Shown piece by piece: positions 26,025 to 32,961 of a DNA stretch of 32,961 nt. The DNA comes from an uncultured Gammaproteobacteria bacterium (GTDB lineage Bacteria; Pseudomonadota; Gammaproteobacteria; Arenicellales; JAANXG01). Position numbers and translations under genes: made by a program. Numbering within the stretch: the stretch's first letter is position 1; every line of letters begins with the position of its first letter. The notes beneath the pieces were generated by a model that was not told the DNA's origin, made no database searches, and saw only the letters and a list, made by a program, of their open reading frames with translations. The stretch spans positions 1-32,961 of the forward strand of contig CAMYNX010000011.1 of assembly GCA_947259875.1 (NCBI GenBank). Reading direction: 5' to 3'.

Positions 26025-26340
26025 TGTGAAAGCTTGTTCACCGACAGTGATCGGAGAGTTTGTCACAGTGGCTGGCTAATCTGCACCGGAGGAGCCGCCT
26101 GCCGCGCTGAGGGAACGGATCAATTTGATTATGCGGGCTAACATGGGTTCCACCACGTTCTGGGGGATACTCTGGATCTATGACTGCGTGCCCGATCCGA
26201 TCATCCAGATTCGGCGCGCCTTGTGTCTACGTATCCCGTTGACAGTGCCAACCGCATCAGGGTCTACACCCAAACTGCAACTAGGCCCAGTCCCCTAGGT
26301 CTACAGGACCGGATTGCCGATGCCCAGCCGCACTCGGTTT
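26025..26340. other. Gene-free interval between ccoI and fnr
   Basis: No gene is supported here. No FNR box is visible. One CTACGTA heptamer at 26227-26233 repeats the half-site of the palindrome found upstream of fnr. The sequence near 26281-26305 contains CCTAGG and short imperfect repeats without a clear terminator. Confidence 0.5.
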
Positions 26341-27108
26341 CTAGTGTAACATGTCCGCTACCGGTGTGATTCCGGTCAACCGAAAACCGGCCAACGCATG
26401 TAAACGCTCATGGTTTTTTATTTCCACGGAATTCCGTTTCACTGCAATCACTTTGTCGTGTTGCAGACGGGTCAGCGTGCGGCTGACGGTTTCCACTGCG
26501 AGGCTCAAATAACTGGCGATGTCGGTGCGCGACATCGGTAGTGTGAAGTTGGTGGATGAAAAGCCTCTATTTAGGTAGTAATTGGATAACGTGACGAGAA
26601 ACGAAGCGAGCCGCTGGGTCGCGCTCTTGGTTCCAATCGTCACCAGAAAATCTTCTTCCCTGGCCATCAACGCGCTGATTCTCTTGAGCATAGTTTCTTG
26701 GAGTCGAATAGACCCCGTACAAAGTGTGGCGAGATCCCTAAAGCGGATTGCGCACACACTTGCGGTATCGAGCGACACCGCGTGGCATGTGTAGTACCCG
26801 CGGGCGACCGCGTTGAATCCGATGAGATCACCGGGAAGATGGAAGTCGATGATCTGTTCTTCGCCCTCGGGCGTGATCTTGTAAGTCTTGAACGCCCCGG
26901 AACGTACCGCGTACAGATAATCAAAGGCGTGGCCTTCGCTGAATAACTCTTGGCCCCGTTTCAATAGTTTGGGGACTGCAGAAATATTCAATAGCTCATG
27001 GGTCTCGGTGTCCGAGAGACCTTGCCCCAAACAAACACTGGCTCGATCACAGGACTGGCACTGGCCTGATTGAAGCGGGAACTGGACGACACGTGTATCG
27101 CGACTCAT
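26341..27108 (-). CDS. fnr: FNR/ANR-type oxygen-responsive transcription regulator
   Basis: A 255-residue CRP/FNR-family regulator. The four [4Fe-4S] cysteines of oxygen-sensing FNR are all present: Cys17, Cys20, Cys26 (C-X2-C-X5-C) and Cys119 (ASVCAIRF), matching E. coli Cys20, 23, 29 and 122. A cyclic-nucleotide-like barrel is followed by a dimerisation helix and a winged helix. The recognition helix has VETVSR with Glu206, Ser209 and Arg210, the residues that read TTGAT half-sites. The ATG has an excellent ribosome binding site (AGGAGG, six bases upstream). It should act on the TTGAT-N4-ATCAA sites in this window. A 7-2-7 palindrome lies upstream. Confidence 0.96.
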   Translation of the reverse strand: MSRDTRVVQFPLQSGQCQSCDRASVCLGQGLSDTETHELLNISAVPKLLKRGQELFSEGHAFDYLYAVRSGAFKTYKITPEGEEQIIDFHLPGDLIGFNAVARGYYTCHAVSLDTASVCAIRFRDLATLCTGSIRLQETMLKRISALMAREEDFLVTIGTKSATQRLASFLVTLSNYYLNRGFSSTNFTLPMSRTDIASYLSLAVETVSRTLTRLQHDKVIAVKRNSVEIKNHERLHALAGFRLTGITPVADMLH

Positions 27109-27142
27109 GACGGTCCTCCTTTATGGCTCGTTGTCCACAAAC

Positions 27143-27169
27143 CATATACCGTCCGCGTCTACGGACCAA
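27143..27169 (-). promoter_or_regulatory. Possible sigma70 promoter of fnr
   Basis: On the minus strand, TTGGTC (27169-27164) and TATATG (27148-27143) are separated by 15 bases, a weak promoter with short spacing that would profit from an activator. The predicted start near 27136 lies 28 bases before the ATG. Confidence 0.35.
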
Positions 27170-27183
27170 CTCGCGATTCCACG

Positions 27184-27199
27184 TACGTAGTTCTACGTA
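27184..27199. promoter_or_regulatory. 7-2-7 palindrome upstream of fnr, candidate FixJ/NarL-type operator
   Basis: TACGTAG-TT-CTACGTA is a perfect inverted repeat of heptamers with a two-base spacer. The 7-2-7 layout with outer TAC/GTA is that of NarL-family response regulator sites, and the segment GTACGTAG (27183-27190) fits the GTAMGTAG site reported for FixJ. It is centred about 56 bases before the predicted fnr start point, and a FixJ-like regulator is encoded just upstream. Confidence 0.5.
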
Positions 27200-27215
27200 T
27201 TACCGTTGATTTTGG

Positions 27216-27623
27216 TCACTGATGATTGTCGATTTCTACGGCGTGTTTAATATGATCGACCAGTAGTTGATTTCGAAATGGCTTGATAAGGACTACCGAC
27301 GCGCCAGCGGTTTGTGCACGGCTGACCAAAGTGTCGTCCTTTTGTGCTGTGATTACTACCGTGGGGATGATAATACCGCGGTTCCTGAGTTCTTCCAGTA
27401 GCTCCACGCCATTCATCCCCGGCATGCGAAGATCCAGAACCAGGCAGTCTTTTTCGGATCGTCGATAATTGGCGAGAAACTCAGGTGCCGAGGCATAAGG
27501 CTGCGCTTGCCATCCCATGGAATAGGCTAACAGGGTGATCGCCGAGCGAATCGCTTGATCGTCGTCCACAATGTATAAAGTGGATAGGGTATTGGAACCA
27601 AGACTCGTCTGATGTTCGGCCAT
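27216..27623 (-). CDS. Single-domain (receiver-only) response regulator
   Basis: A 135-residue protein that is only a receiver domain: acidic pocket IVDDD (residues 18-22), phosphoacceptor Asp64 (LVLDLRMPGMNG), and the conserved Lys in LIKPF. It resembles the N-terminal half of FixJ but has no DNA-binding domain. It lies between fixJ and fnr on the same strand, but the gap to fixJ (76 bases) contains an FNR-like box, suggesting its own promoter. It could accept phosphate from the FixL-like kinase and compete with FixJ, or act as a phosphate sink. The ribosome binding site is weak. Confidence 0.88.
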   Translation of the reverse strand: MAEHQTSLGSNTLSTLYIVDDDQAIRSAITLLAYSMGWQAQPYASAPEFLANYRRSEKDCLVLDLRMPGMNGVELLEELRNRGIIIPTVVITAQKDDTLVSRAQTAGASVVLIKPFRNQLLVDHIKHAVEIDNHQ

Positions 27624-27689
27624 GATTAGGAAGGTGACAACCGTTGCTGCGACGGCATCGTAGTAAACACCAGATTACGAAAAGATACT

Positions 27690-27703
27690 TTGACGCGGAT
27701 CAA
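27690..27703. promoter_or_regulatory. FNR-like box upstream of the receiver-only regulator
   Basis: TTGACGCGGATCAA has one perfect half-site and one substitution, and overlaps the fixJ stop codon. For leftward transcription, a TTTACT -10-like hexamer at 27667-27662 puts it near -41.5. Confidence 0.65.
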
Positions 27704-28341
27704 AGACCCTTTTGTTTAGGATCGTCTCGATCGCTGGTACTGGTGATTAGCTGCGCAAGCTCCACGGCATTTTTGACTTCCATCTTTTTTAGAATCCGAG
27801 AGCGGTGTAGCTCAACCGTTCGTTCACTAATGCCAAGCTCGAGGGCAACCACTTTATTCGGCTTTCCGGCCGCAATCATGTCCATGATTTCACGTTCTCT
27901 GTGGGTGAGCCGCGTCAGTCTTTGTTCGACCGCGCGGTGTTGTGCGACGCGGGAGTAGTTGTCGCGGTCATTTTCCAGGGCCTGCCGCACGCAATTCAAT
28001 AACAGTTCCTGATCCACTGGCTTCTCAATGAAATCCATGGCTCCGTCTTGTAACGCTTGCACGGCAGTGGGAACCGTGCCATGCCCGCTCAGAAAGATGA
28101 TTGGCATGCTAATGCCGCGTTCATGCATTTGTTTTTGCACTGCGAGTCCGTCCATATCCGGCATTTGCAGGTCGAGGATTATGCAACCACGGCACTCGCA
28201 ATCCTCGGGGCAGAATCGAAAAAAGTCTATCGCCGAAGCGAAATGTTCAATTTGAAACCCTTTGGATTCCAGCAACAACTTCAAGCCCGCGCGCACCGCG
28301 TTATCATCATCGATGATGTAGATGATCGGTGGTTCAGCCAT
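27700..28341 (-). CDS. fixJ: FixJ-like two-component response regulator
   Basis: A 213-residue regulator: receiver domain (about 5-120) with acidic residues at 11-13, phosphoacceptor Asp57 (IILDLQMPDMDG) and Lys in IEKP, then a LuxR-type helix-turn-helix (LTHREREIMDMIAAGKPNK...SERTVELHRSRI). This is the FixJ/NarL architecture. The ATG at 28341 overlaps the kinase stop by one base (TGATG), so the pair is translationally coupled. Unusually, four cysteines (44, 48, 50, 53) precede the phosphoacceptor; only the last is common in relatives. Likely targets are fnr and oxidase genes, by analogy with the FixLJ-FixK cascade. Confidence 0.9.
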   Translation of the reverse strand: MAEPPIIYIIDDDNAVRAGLKLLLESKGFQIEHFASAIDFFRFCPEDCECRGCIILDLQMPDMDGLAVQKQMHERGISMPIIFLSGHGTVPTAVQALQDGAMDFIEKPVDQELLLNCVRQALENDRDNYSRVAQHRAVEQRLTRLTHREREIMDMIAAGKPNKVVALELGISERTVELHRSRILKKMEVKNAVELAQLITSTSDRDDPKQKGL

Positions 28342-29864
28342 CAATAGATTGCTTCCATGATCGGCAGAGAAAATGAAAAAGTGGCGCCGCCCACTGTGTT
28401 TGTTATCGCTGATAGCTTACCGTTATGGGCTTCGATGATTCTATGGCTGATGGACAAACCCAGTCCCGTACCCTTTTCTTTCGTTGTGTAAAATGCGGTA
28501 AACAGGTGGACCATATTGTCGGCAAATCCACAACCGGTATCGCTGATTTTCACCTGTATCTTATCATCGTGTTCCTTGGTTTCTATATCGAGCTGCCGCA
28601 AGTCACTGGTGTCCATCGCCTCGATTGCATTCCAGACGAGATTCAGCACCACTTGTTCGATTTGTAACTTGTCAGCCCAAACACCGGGCAGGTGCTTGCC
28701 AAGATGCAGTTTGACTTTCACTTCATTCATATGAATCTCATGGCTTACCATTGCCAGCACATCTTTTATCACCGCATTCAAGTTGACGATTTCCTGGTCG
28801 AGCGCGCCGGTCTTTACAAATTGGCGAAGCCGGCGAATGATGTTGCCGGCACGTATTCCCTGCTCGGATATCTGACTCAAGGCATCACCGATAACTTCCT
28901 CTGGGACCTCCTTTTTCTTGAATAGATTCTGGCATGCATCGGCAAAACTAACGATGGCCGTCAACGGCTGATTGAGTTCGTGAGCGATTCCGGAAGCCAT
29001 CTCCCCCAACGCGGCCAGGCGTGCGGCGTGCGCATGTTCGGCCAGCCGTTCTCGTTCTCGCTTCTCTGCCAAACGCCGTTCTGACGTGTCGCGAATAATA
29101 CCTGTAAACAGCCGCCGGTTAGGGAACAACACTTCGCTAATAGCCAGTTCCATTGGAAACGTGGTTCCGTCTTTACGGAGTCCCATCATCTCTCGCCCGG
29201 TTCCTATGATCTTGGCTTCGCCGGTGTGCAGGTAACGTTCAATATACTGGTCGTGTTCCTCGCGATAAGGAGAAGGCATCAGCACTTTCACATTCCGGCC
29301 TATTGCTTCTTGTGCGCCATATCCAAACAGTCTTTCCGCCGCCGGATTAATGGACTCGATGACACCGTTGGTGTCGATGGTAATAATGCCTTCCACCGCG
29401 GTTTCGACAATGGCGTTCAGTCTGGCTGCGTGTTCCTCGATCTCGAGTTGGGCGCGTTTGTTGCCAGTAATGTCCAGTCCGGCACCTATGATCCAGCGAA
29501 CATGTCCATCGCCCTCGCGAATTGACGTATTGAACCAATGGACACAGATGCGCCCTCCGCTTTTGGTTAGCCAGTAGTTTTCATGCTCGTTGGGAACCGG
29601 TTTTTGGACCAGTTCCCTGAATACAGCCTTTACCTCATCGACGTGCTCAGGAAACACCAGCCGGTCCCACACATATTCGCCAATGACTTCACGCCGGTCA
29701 TACCCGGTGGCGTTTTCGCACGCATTATTAAAATGGACCACTCTGCCCTCTACATCCAGGGCCACCAACAGCACGCCGGTGTGGGCGAGTATCGCTGCCG
29801 CTGTCTCGGGCTCCGCGGCGAGAGGATCGATCTGTTTTACCGGTTGTGGTGACTTGGCGGTCAT
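28341..29864 (-). CDS. fixL: FixL-like PAS sensor histidine kinase without the haem histidine
   Basis: A 507-residue soluble histidine kinase with no membrane helix: two PAS domains (about 20-140 and 145-265), then a kinase core with phosphoacceptor His295 (GIAHELNQPL), the DTGCGF and GTGLGLS ATP-binding boxes. The second PAS is very close to the haem PAS of rhizobial FixL (AAERLFGYG, LMPSPYREEHDQYI, KDGTTFPMEL). At the place of haem-ligating His200 of Bradyrhizobium FixL (DPHIIG) it has Lys218 (EAKIIG), so haem binding as in FixL is unlikely. The ATG at 29864 is chosen; the frame is open to 29993. The signal sensed is therefore unknown. Confidence 0.88.
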   Translation of the reverse strand: MTAKSPQPVKQIDPLAAEPETAAAILAHTGVLLVALDVEGRVVHFNNACENATGYDRREVIGEYVWDRLVFPEHVDEVKAVFRELVQKPVPNEHENYWLTKSGGRICVHWFNTSIREGDGHVRWIIGAGLDITGNKRAQLEIEEHAARLNAIVETAVEGIITIDTNGVIESINPAAERLFGYGAQEAIGRNVKVLMPSPYREEHDQYIERYLHTGEAKIIGTGREMMGLRKDGTTFPMELAISEVLFPNRRLFTGIIRDTSERRLAEKRERERLAEHAHAARLAALGEMASGIAHELNQPLTAIVSFADACQNLFKKKEVPEEVIGDALSQISEQGIRAGNIIRRLRQFVKTGALDQEIVNLNAVIKDVLAMVSHEIHMNEVKVKLHLGKHLPGVWADKLQIEQVVLNLVWNAIEAMDTSDLRQLDIETKEHDDKIQVKISDTGCGFADNMVHLFTAFYTTKEKGTGLGLSISHRIIEAHNGKLSAITNTVGGATFSFSLPIMEAIY

Positions 29865-30017
29865 GTCTCGTGGGCTGCGAAAGCACCGAACGATGATTGG
29901 GCGGAACCTTACCGCATATCCCTTGGGCAGGGCTAACTCACCTCGCCACGGGCGCAGTCTGGGCTTGGTGCCTAACCCTTGCGCTGGGCACACAATATTA
30001 GTATATTAGTGATAACT

Positions 30018-30023
30018 TATAAT
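30018..30023 (+). promoter_or_regulatory. -10 element (TATAAT) of the RND efflux operon
   Basis: A consensus TATAAT in an AT-rich stretch lies 52 bases before the first ATG of the efflux operon. The matching -35 region (ATATTA) is poor. Confidence 0.4.
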
Positions 30024-30074
30024 ATCATTCGGCGTTCACCTGCGAACGCACAATAACGAGTGAGCGGGGCTTAC

Positions 30075-31439
30075 ATGATGAAACGCTTGAGTTTTTTAAT
30101 CTTGTGTACTTTGTGGTTGGATGGCGCGGTGTCTGCCGAGCCGTTGACCACCCTCCAGCAGGCAGTCCGCTATACCGTGGATCAGAATTTTTCACTGCGC
30201 GCCTCAGCACAACAACTTGCTACTGCCGAGGCGCAGGTCGGTGTGGCGGAGTCGGCGCGTAGCCCGCAAATAGTGTTACGTTACGGCGTTCAGGCCAGCG
30301 ATAATCCTTTGGATGCCTTCGCCGCGTCGCTGAATACCCGCACGGTTAAGGCAGAGGATTTCGATCCGGACAGCCTCAACGACCCGGACGTCAGTACACT
30401 GTTCAGCGGCGCCGTGGCGCTCCAGTATTCCGTTTATAACGGTGGACGTACCGAGGCGGATATCGACAGCGCGCAGGGAAATTCGAACGCGATACGGTTG
30501 CGACATGCCAGGTTTTTGCAACGATTGGCCTTCAATACCGTGCGCGCTTACTACGCCAGCCAAGCCGCTGAGTACGGGGTGTCGATCGCCAAGGATGCGG
30601 AAGCGGCTGCCCGGCGTCATGTCACAACCACGCGCCAGTTGGTGCAGGAAGACCGCACCGTCAAGTCGGATCAGCTAACCGCTGAAGTAAATTGGTCGGC
30701 ATTCAAGAGTCTGACGACTCAATCCGCGACCGGTCTAAAACTGGCTTACAATCGGCTCAAGGTCGCCATGGGAATGCCCCAGACTCAACCGATCTTGGTT
30801 TCCCCATTGAGCCTCAAACCGATCCCGGTGCAATTGCGGGACATCGGCAGCTACGAACAACAAGCATTCGAGTCACGTCTTGATCTGCAGGCGCTGCAGG
30901 CCGCGCTGGATATGGCACGAGCACAGATTCGATCCGCCGCGGCGCAACTGCGTCCAAGAGTGGATCTGGTGGCGGATGCGACGCTGTATCGGGACGATCC
31001 CCTCGTCAACGAACCCTCGTGGCGAGTGATGGGGATGTTGAGCAAAGATCTGTATACCGGTGGGCGTACCCGCAGTAGCGTAGATGCGGCACGATCCCGC
31101 GCCGACACCATTCGTTATCAGCTCGAGTCCCTCCGGCAACAGATCCTGGGTGAGATCCGCGACGCCTATGACCGGGTCGAGGAGTCACGAGTTCGACTCG
31201 AGATCGCGCAGGGTAACGTCGCCAAGGCCCGCCGTAACGTGAAGTTGATTAGCGAACGCTATGGGCAGGGCCGTACCATCCTCATCGATCTGCTGGGCGC
31301 CGAGCAAAGACTCGTAGCGGCCCGCAACGAAGAACTCAGCGCCCAACAATCATTGATGACCCACCTCGCAGCCCTGCGTTTAGCGGCTGGCAGCCTGGAC
31401 CCGCAAGCACTATTCGGTGATCAAGACACCATACAATGA
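30075..31439 (+). CDS. TolC-family outer membrane efflux protein
   Basis: A 454-residue protein with a signal peptide (likely cleavage after AVSA, about residue 22) and two TolC-type outer membrane efflux protein repeats. The repeats have long helices with NGGRT-type turns (YSVYNGGRTEADID and DLYTGGRTRSSVD), characteristic of the family. It forms the outer membrane channel of a tripartite pump. Two consecutive ATGs (30075, 30078) are possible; the frame is open from a GTG at 30060. Its stop overlaps the next ATG as ATGA. Substrate cannot be told from sequence. Confidence 0.92.
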   Translation: MMKRLSFLILCTLWLDGAVSAEPLTTLQQAVRYTVDQNFSLRASAQQLATAEAQVGVAESARSPQIVLRYGVQASDNPLDAFAASLNTRTVKAEDFDPDSLNDPDVSTLFSGAVALQYSVYNGGRTEADIDSAQGNSNAIRLRHARFLQRLAFNTVRAYYASQAAEYGVSIAKDAEAAARRHVTTTRQLVQEDRTVKSDQLTAEVNWSAFKSLTTQSATGLKLAYNRLKVAMGMPQTQPILVSPLSLKPIPVQLRDIGSYEQQAFESRLDLQALQAALDMARAQIRSAAAQLRPRVDLVADATLYRDDPLVNEPSWRVMGMLSKDLYTGGRTRSSVDAARSRADTIRYQLESLRQQILGEIRDAYDRVEESRVRLEIAQGNVAKARRNVKLISERYGQGRTILIDLLGAEQRLVAARNEELSAQQSLMTHLAALRLAAGSLDPQALFGDQDTIQ

Positions 31440-31795
31440 GCAGGACAAGGTATCTATCAGCGTTAGCGCTGGGCGTGCTGCTGGCCGGCTGCCATCAAGC
31501 ACCAACGCCAACTCCACAGCTCGAGCGACCGGCATTGGAACGCCCAACGGTCACGATTGGACCGGCCAAGACCGGACAGATTCTGTCCGTGCCCAGGAAC
31601 GCGCTGCTAACGCGCGCCGGTATCCCGGGGGTGCTTGTGTATCGTCAAGGTGTGGCGCGTTTTCAAATGGTGAAGGCCGGGCGAACCGTGAGAGATTCAA
31701 TGGAGATCCTGAGCGGCCTTAATGGCGGCGAGACGCTGGTGGTCGGTGATCTAGAGGCGGTGCATGACGGTTCGCCGGTGACACCCGTTAAGTAA
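31436..31795 (+). CDS. Very short RND periplasmic adaptor-like lipoprotein
   Basis: A 119-residue lipoprotein (LLAGC, lipid cysteine 19). Residues 50-119 (LSVPRNALLTRAGIPGVLVY ... LSGLNGGETLVVGD) match only the C-terminal membrane-proximal region of RND adaptor (membrane fusion) proteins. Adaptors are normally 350-400 residues; the barrel-sandwich, helical hairpin and most of the beta-barrel are missing. The signal and tail are in frame, so this looks like an internal deletion of about 250 codons, or a mini-adaptor. The ATG overlaps the preceding stop as ATGA and the pump gene follows after 17 bases, so the operon order is normal. Without a hairpin it could not bridge pump and channel in the usual way. 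Confidence 0.75.
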   Translation: MSRTRYLSALALGVLLAGCHQAPTPTPQLERPALERPTVTIGPAKTGQILSVPRNALLTRAGIPGVLVYRQGVARFQMVKAGRTVRDSMEILSGLNGGETLVVGDLEAVHDGSPVTPVK

Positions 31796-31812
31796 TCAAA
31801 GACGGAAATTTA

Positions 31813-32961
31813 ATGAGTGACAGTCAACAACCGCGCGAGGATGTGCGCTTAAATGCAGCGGGACGTGTCGCACGTTATTTCATAGACAGTAAGCTCACAG
31901 TACTGTTGGTGCTATTTTCCTTTTTCGTGGGCATCTTGGCATTTCTGACCACACCGCGCGAAGAAAATCCACGAATTGTTGTGCCCGCCGCCAATATCAT
32001 CGTAGAAAAACCGGGGGCGTCTCCAATAGAGGTCGAGCAGCTGATCGTGAAGCCGCTGGAGGCGATTCTTCAGGGCATGTCGGGTATCGAACACACGTAC
32101 GGTATGGCTATGGATTCACTAGGTGTGGTCAGTGTTCAGTTTGCGGTTGGGGAGGACAAGGAGGATTCGTTAGTCAAATTGTATGACCGGATTATGAGTA
32201 ATCTGGATCGCATCCCCCCTGGAACGCAACAGCCCCTGGTCAAACCCGTGGACGTTGATGACGTCCCGATTCTCGTCATATCACTGTCCTCCGAGACGCG
32301 AGACGATATGCAATTGCGCCGCATCGCCAACGATGTGCTGGAACACCTGCGCCGCGTGGACGGTAGCTCGGCCTCGTTCGTGCATGGTGGGCGCCGCCGC
32401 CAAATCAATGTCAATCTAGACCTGCAACAGATGCGTGAATTCAACGTGGCGTTGGCGGATATCCGCCGCGTGTTGGAAGCCACCAACGTAGATATGCCAT
32501 CGGGTAAGTTGGTCAGCAGCAATCTCGAGGCAAAGGTTCGTGCCGGTGCGTTTCTCCGCGATGCCAAGGATGTGGGTGAGTTGGTAGTGGCTGTGGATCG
32601 CCATCGGCCGGTTTATTTGAAACAGATCGCCCGCATCAGTGACGGGGCGGGCGAGATCGAGCGCGTCCATCGGATTGGTTTCGGGCCCGCCTATACCAGA
32701 GCGCGGCCGAATGACTACGAGGTGCCGGCGGTTGCCATTGCAATCGCCAAACGATCCGGATCGAACGCGGTGGCGGTGGCGGAACGTGTGGTCGCGGAGT
32801 TGGAACGTGTGCGCCAGGAATTGGTGCCTGACGACGTCATCGTTAACGTGACCAGGAATGATGGCGAGCGGGCCAGAGATGCCGTGAATACCTTGATGGA
32901 GCACTTGGCCATTGCGATCGCTACCATCATCTTGCTGTTGATGGTGTTCCTGGGTTGGCGC
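31813..32961 (+). CDS. RND efflux transporter permease subunit, N-terminal part (cut by window edge)
   Basis: The first 383 codons of an AcrB-type inner-membrane pump; the frame is open to the window end. A cytoplasmic start is followed by the first membrane helix (about 28-46), the PREENPRI segment, then the porter domain (KPGASPIEVEQLIVKPLE, YDRIMSNLDRIPPGT, PVDVDDVPIL). The second helix begins at about 365 (IAIATIILLLMVFLGWR). This is the proton-driven pump of the tripartite system. The sequence resembles the HAE1/NolG-like branch rather than a heavy-metal CusA, but substrate is uncertain. The ATG at 31813 fits the family start. Confidence 0.93.
   Translation, partial: MSDSQQPREDVRLNAAGRVARYFIDSKLTVLLVLFSFFVGILAFLTTPREENPRIVVPAANIIVEKPGASPIEVEQLIVKPLEAILQGMSGIEHTYGMAMDSLGVVSVQFAVGEDKEDSLVKLYDRIMSNLDRIPPGTQQPLVKPVDVDDVPILVISLSSETRDDMQLRRIANDVLEHLRRVDGSSASFVHGGRRRQINVNLDLQQMREFNVALADIRRVLEATNVDMPSGKLVSSNLEAKVRAGAFLRDAKDVGELVVAVDRHRPVYLKQIARISDGAGEIERVHRIGFGPAYTRARPNDYEVPAVAIAIAKRSGSNAVAVAERVVAELERVRQELVPDDVIVNVTRNDGERARDAVNTLMEHLAIAIATIILLLMVFLGWR

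Noticed and set aside
27206-27219. TTGATTTTGGTCAC as an FNR autoregulation site
   Set aside because: The right half has two mismatches, and it overlaps the end of the receiver-only gene.
1-32961. CRISPR arrays, tRNA or rRNA genes, insertion sequences
   Set aside because: None seen on reading both strands; no regularly spaced repeats, no tRNA-like CCA-ended cloverleaf and no transposase motif.

Overview
This window looks like a chromosomal segment of an environmental, respiring proteobacterium, most likely a gammaproteobacterium. The reasons are the System I cytochrome c maturation operon (ccmABCDEF), a complete cbb3 oxidase operon, an FNR/ANR-type regulator with all four iron-sulfur cysteines, a PatZ-like acyltransferase, a PHA synthase and a PEP-CTERM surface protein. 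I saw no tRNA, rRNA, CRISPR array or intact transposase.

Layout. 1-2822 (minus): ccmA, a 3'-truncated ccmB, ccmC, ccmD, ccmE and the first 85 codons of ccmF. 2823-3412: GC-rich non-coding block ending in a perfect FNR box. 3413-5055 (plus): a PdxH-like oxidase and a tandem universal stress protein. 5056-6081: about 1 kb with no convincing gene. 6082-6928: PEP-CTERM protein and its terminator. 6978-7241: direct repeats and hairpins. 7280-11108 (minus): a zinc-ribbon protein and a PatZ-like acyl-CoA synthetase/acetyltransferase. 11258-14371: a haem-motif lipoprotein (plus), PHA synthase (minus) and a host-attachment-family protein (plus). 14502-15750 (minus): a frameshifted amino acid permease. 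15898-21953 (plus): Yip1-family protein, ccoN, ccoO, ccoQ, ccoP, a small membrane protein, ccoG and fixH. 22212-22784: hemerythrin-like protein, followed by a possible small RNA. 23265-26024 (minus): ccoS and ccoI. 26341-29864 (minus): fnr, a receiver-only response regulator, fixJ and fixL. 30075-32961 (plus): an RND efflux operon with a TolC-like factor, a very short adaptor and a pump cut by the window end.

How it fits together. The ccm genes mature c-type cytochromes such as CcoO and CcoP. CcoG, FixH, CcoS and CcoI assemble and supply copper to the high-affinity cbb3 oxidase. A FixL/FixJ pair, an FNR protein and a stand-alone receiver domain sit beside these genes. I found six intergenic sites of the form TTGAY-N4-RTCAA. 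They lie upstream of the PdxH-like gene, the haem-motif lipoprotein/PatZ pair, the host-attachment gene, the Yip1-cco block, the hemerythrin gene and the receiver-only regulator. At most of them a plausible -10 element lies where a class II FNR site would require it. The simplest reading is a local low-oxygen regulon combining terminal oxidase, stress, acyl-CoA and oxygen-binding functions.

The least ordinary points are: a FixL-like kinase lacking the haem-ligating histidine; a FixJ-like regulator with four cysteines just before its phosphoacceptor aspartate; a 7-2-7 palindrome upstream of fnr; a candidate small RNA downstream of the hemerythrin gene; a ccmB whose 3' end is missing and whose frame runs out of phase through ccmC; and an RND adaptor reduced to 119 residues.
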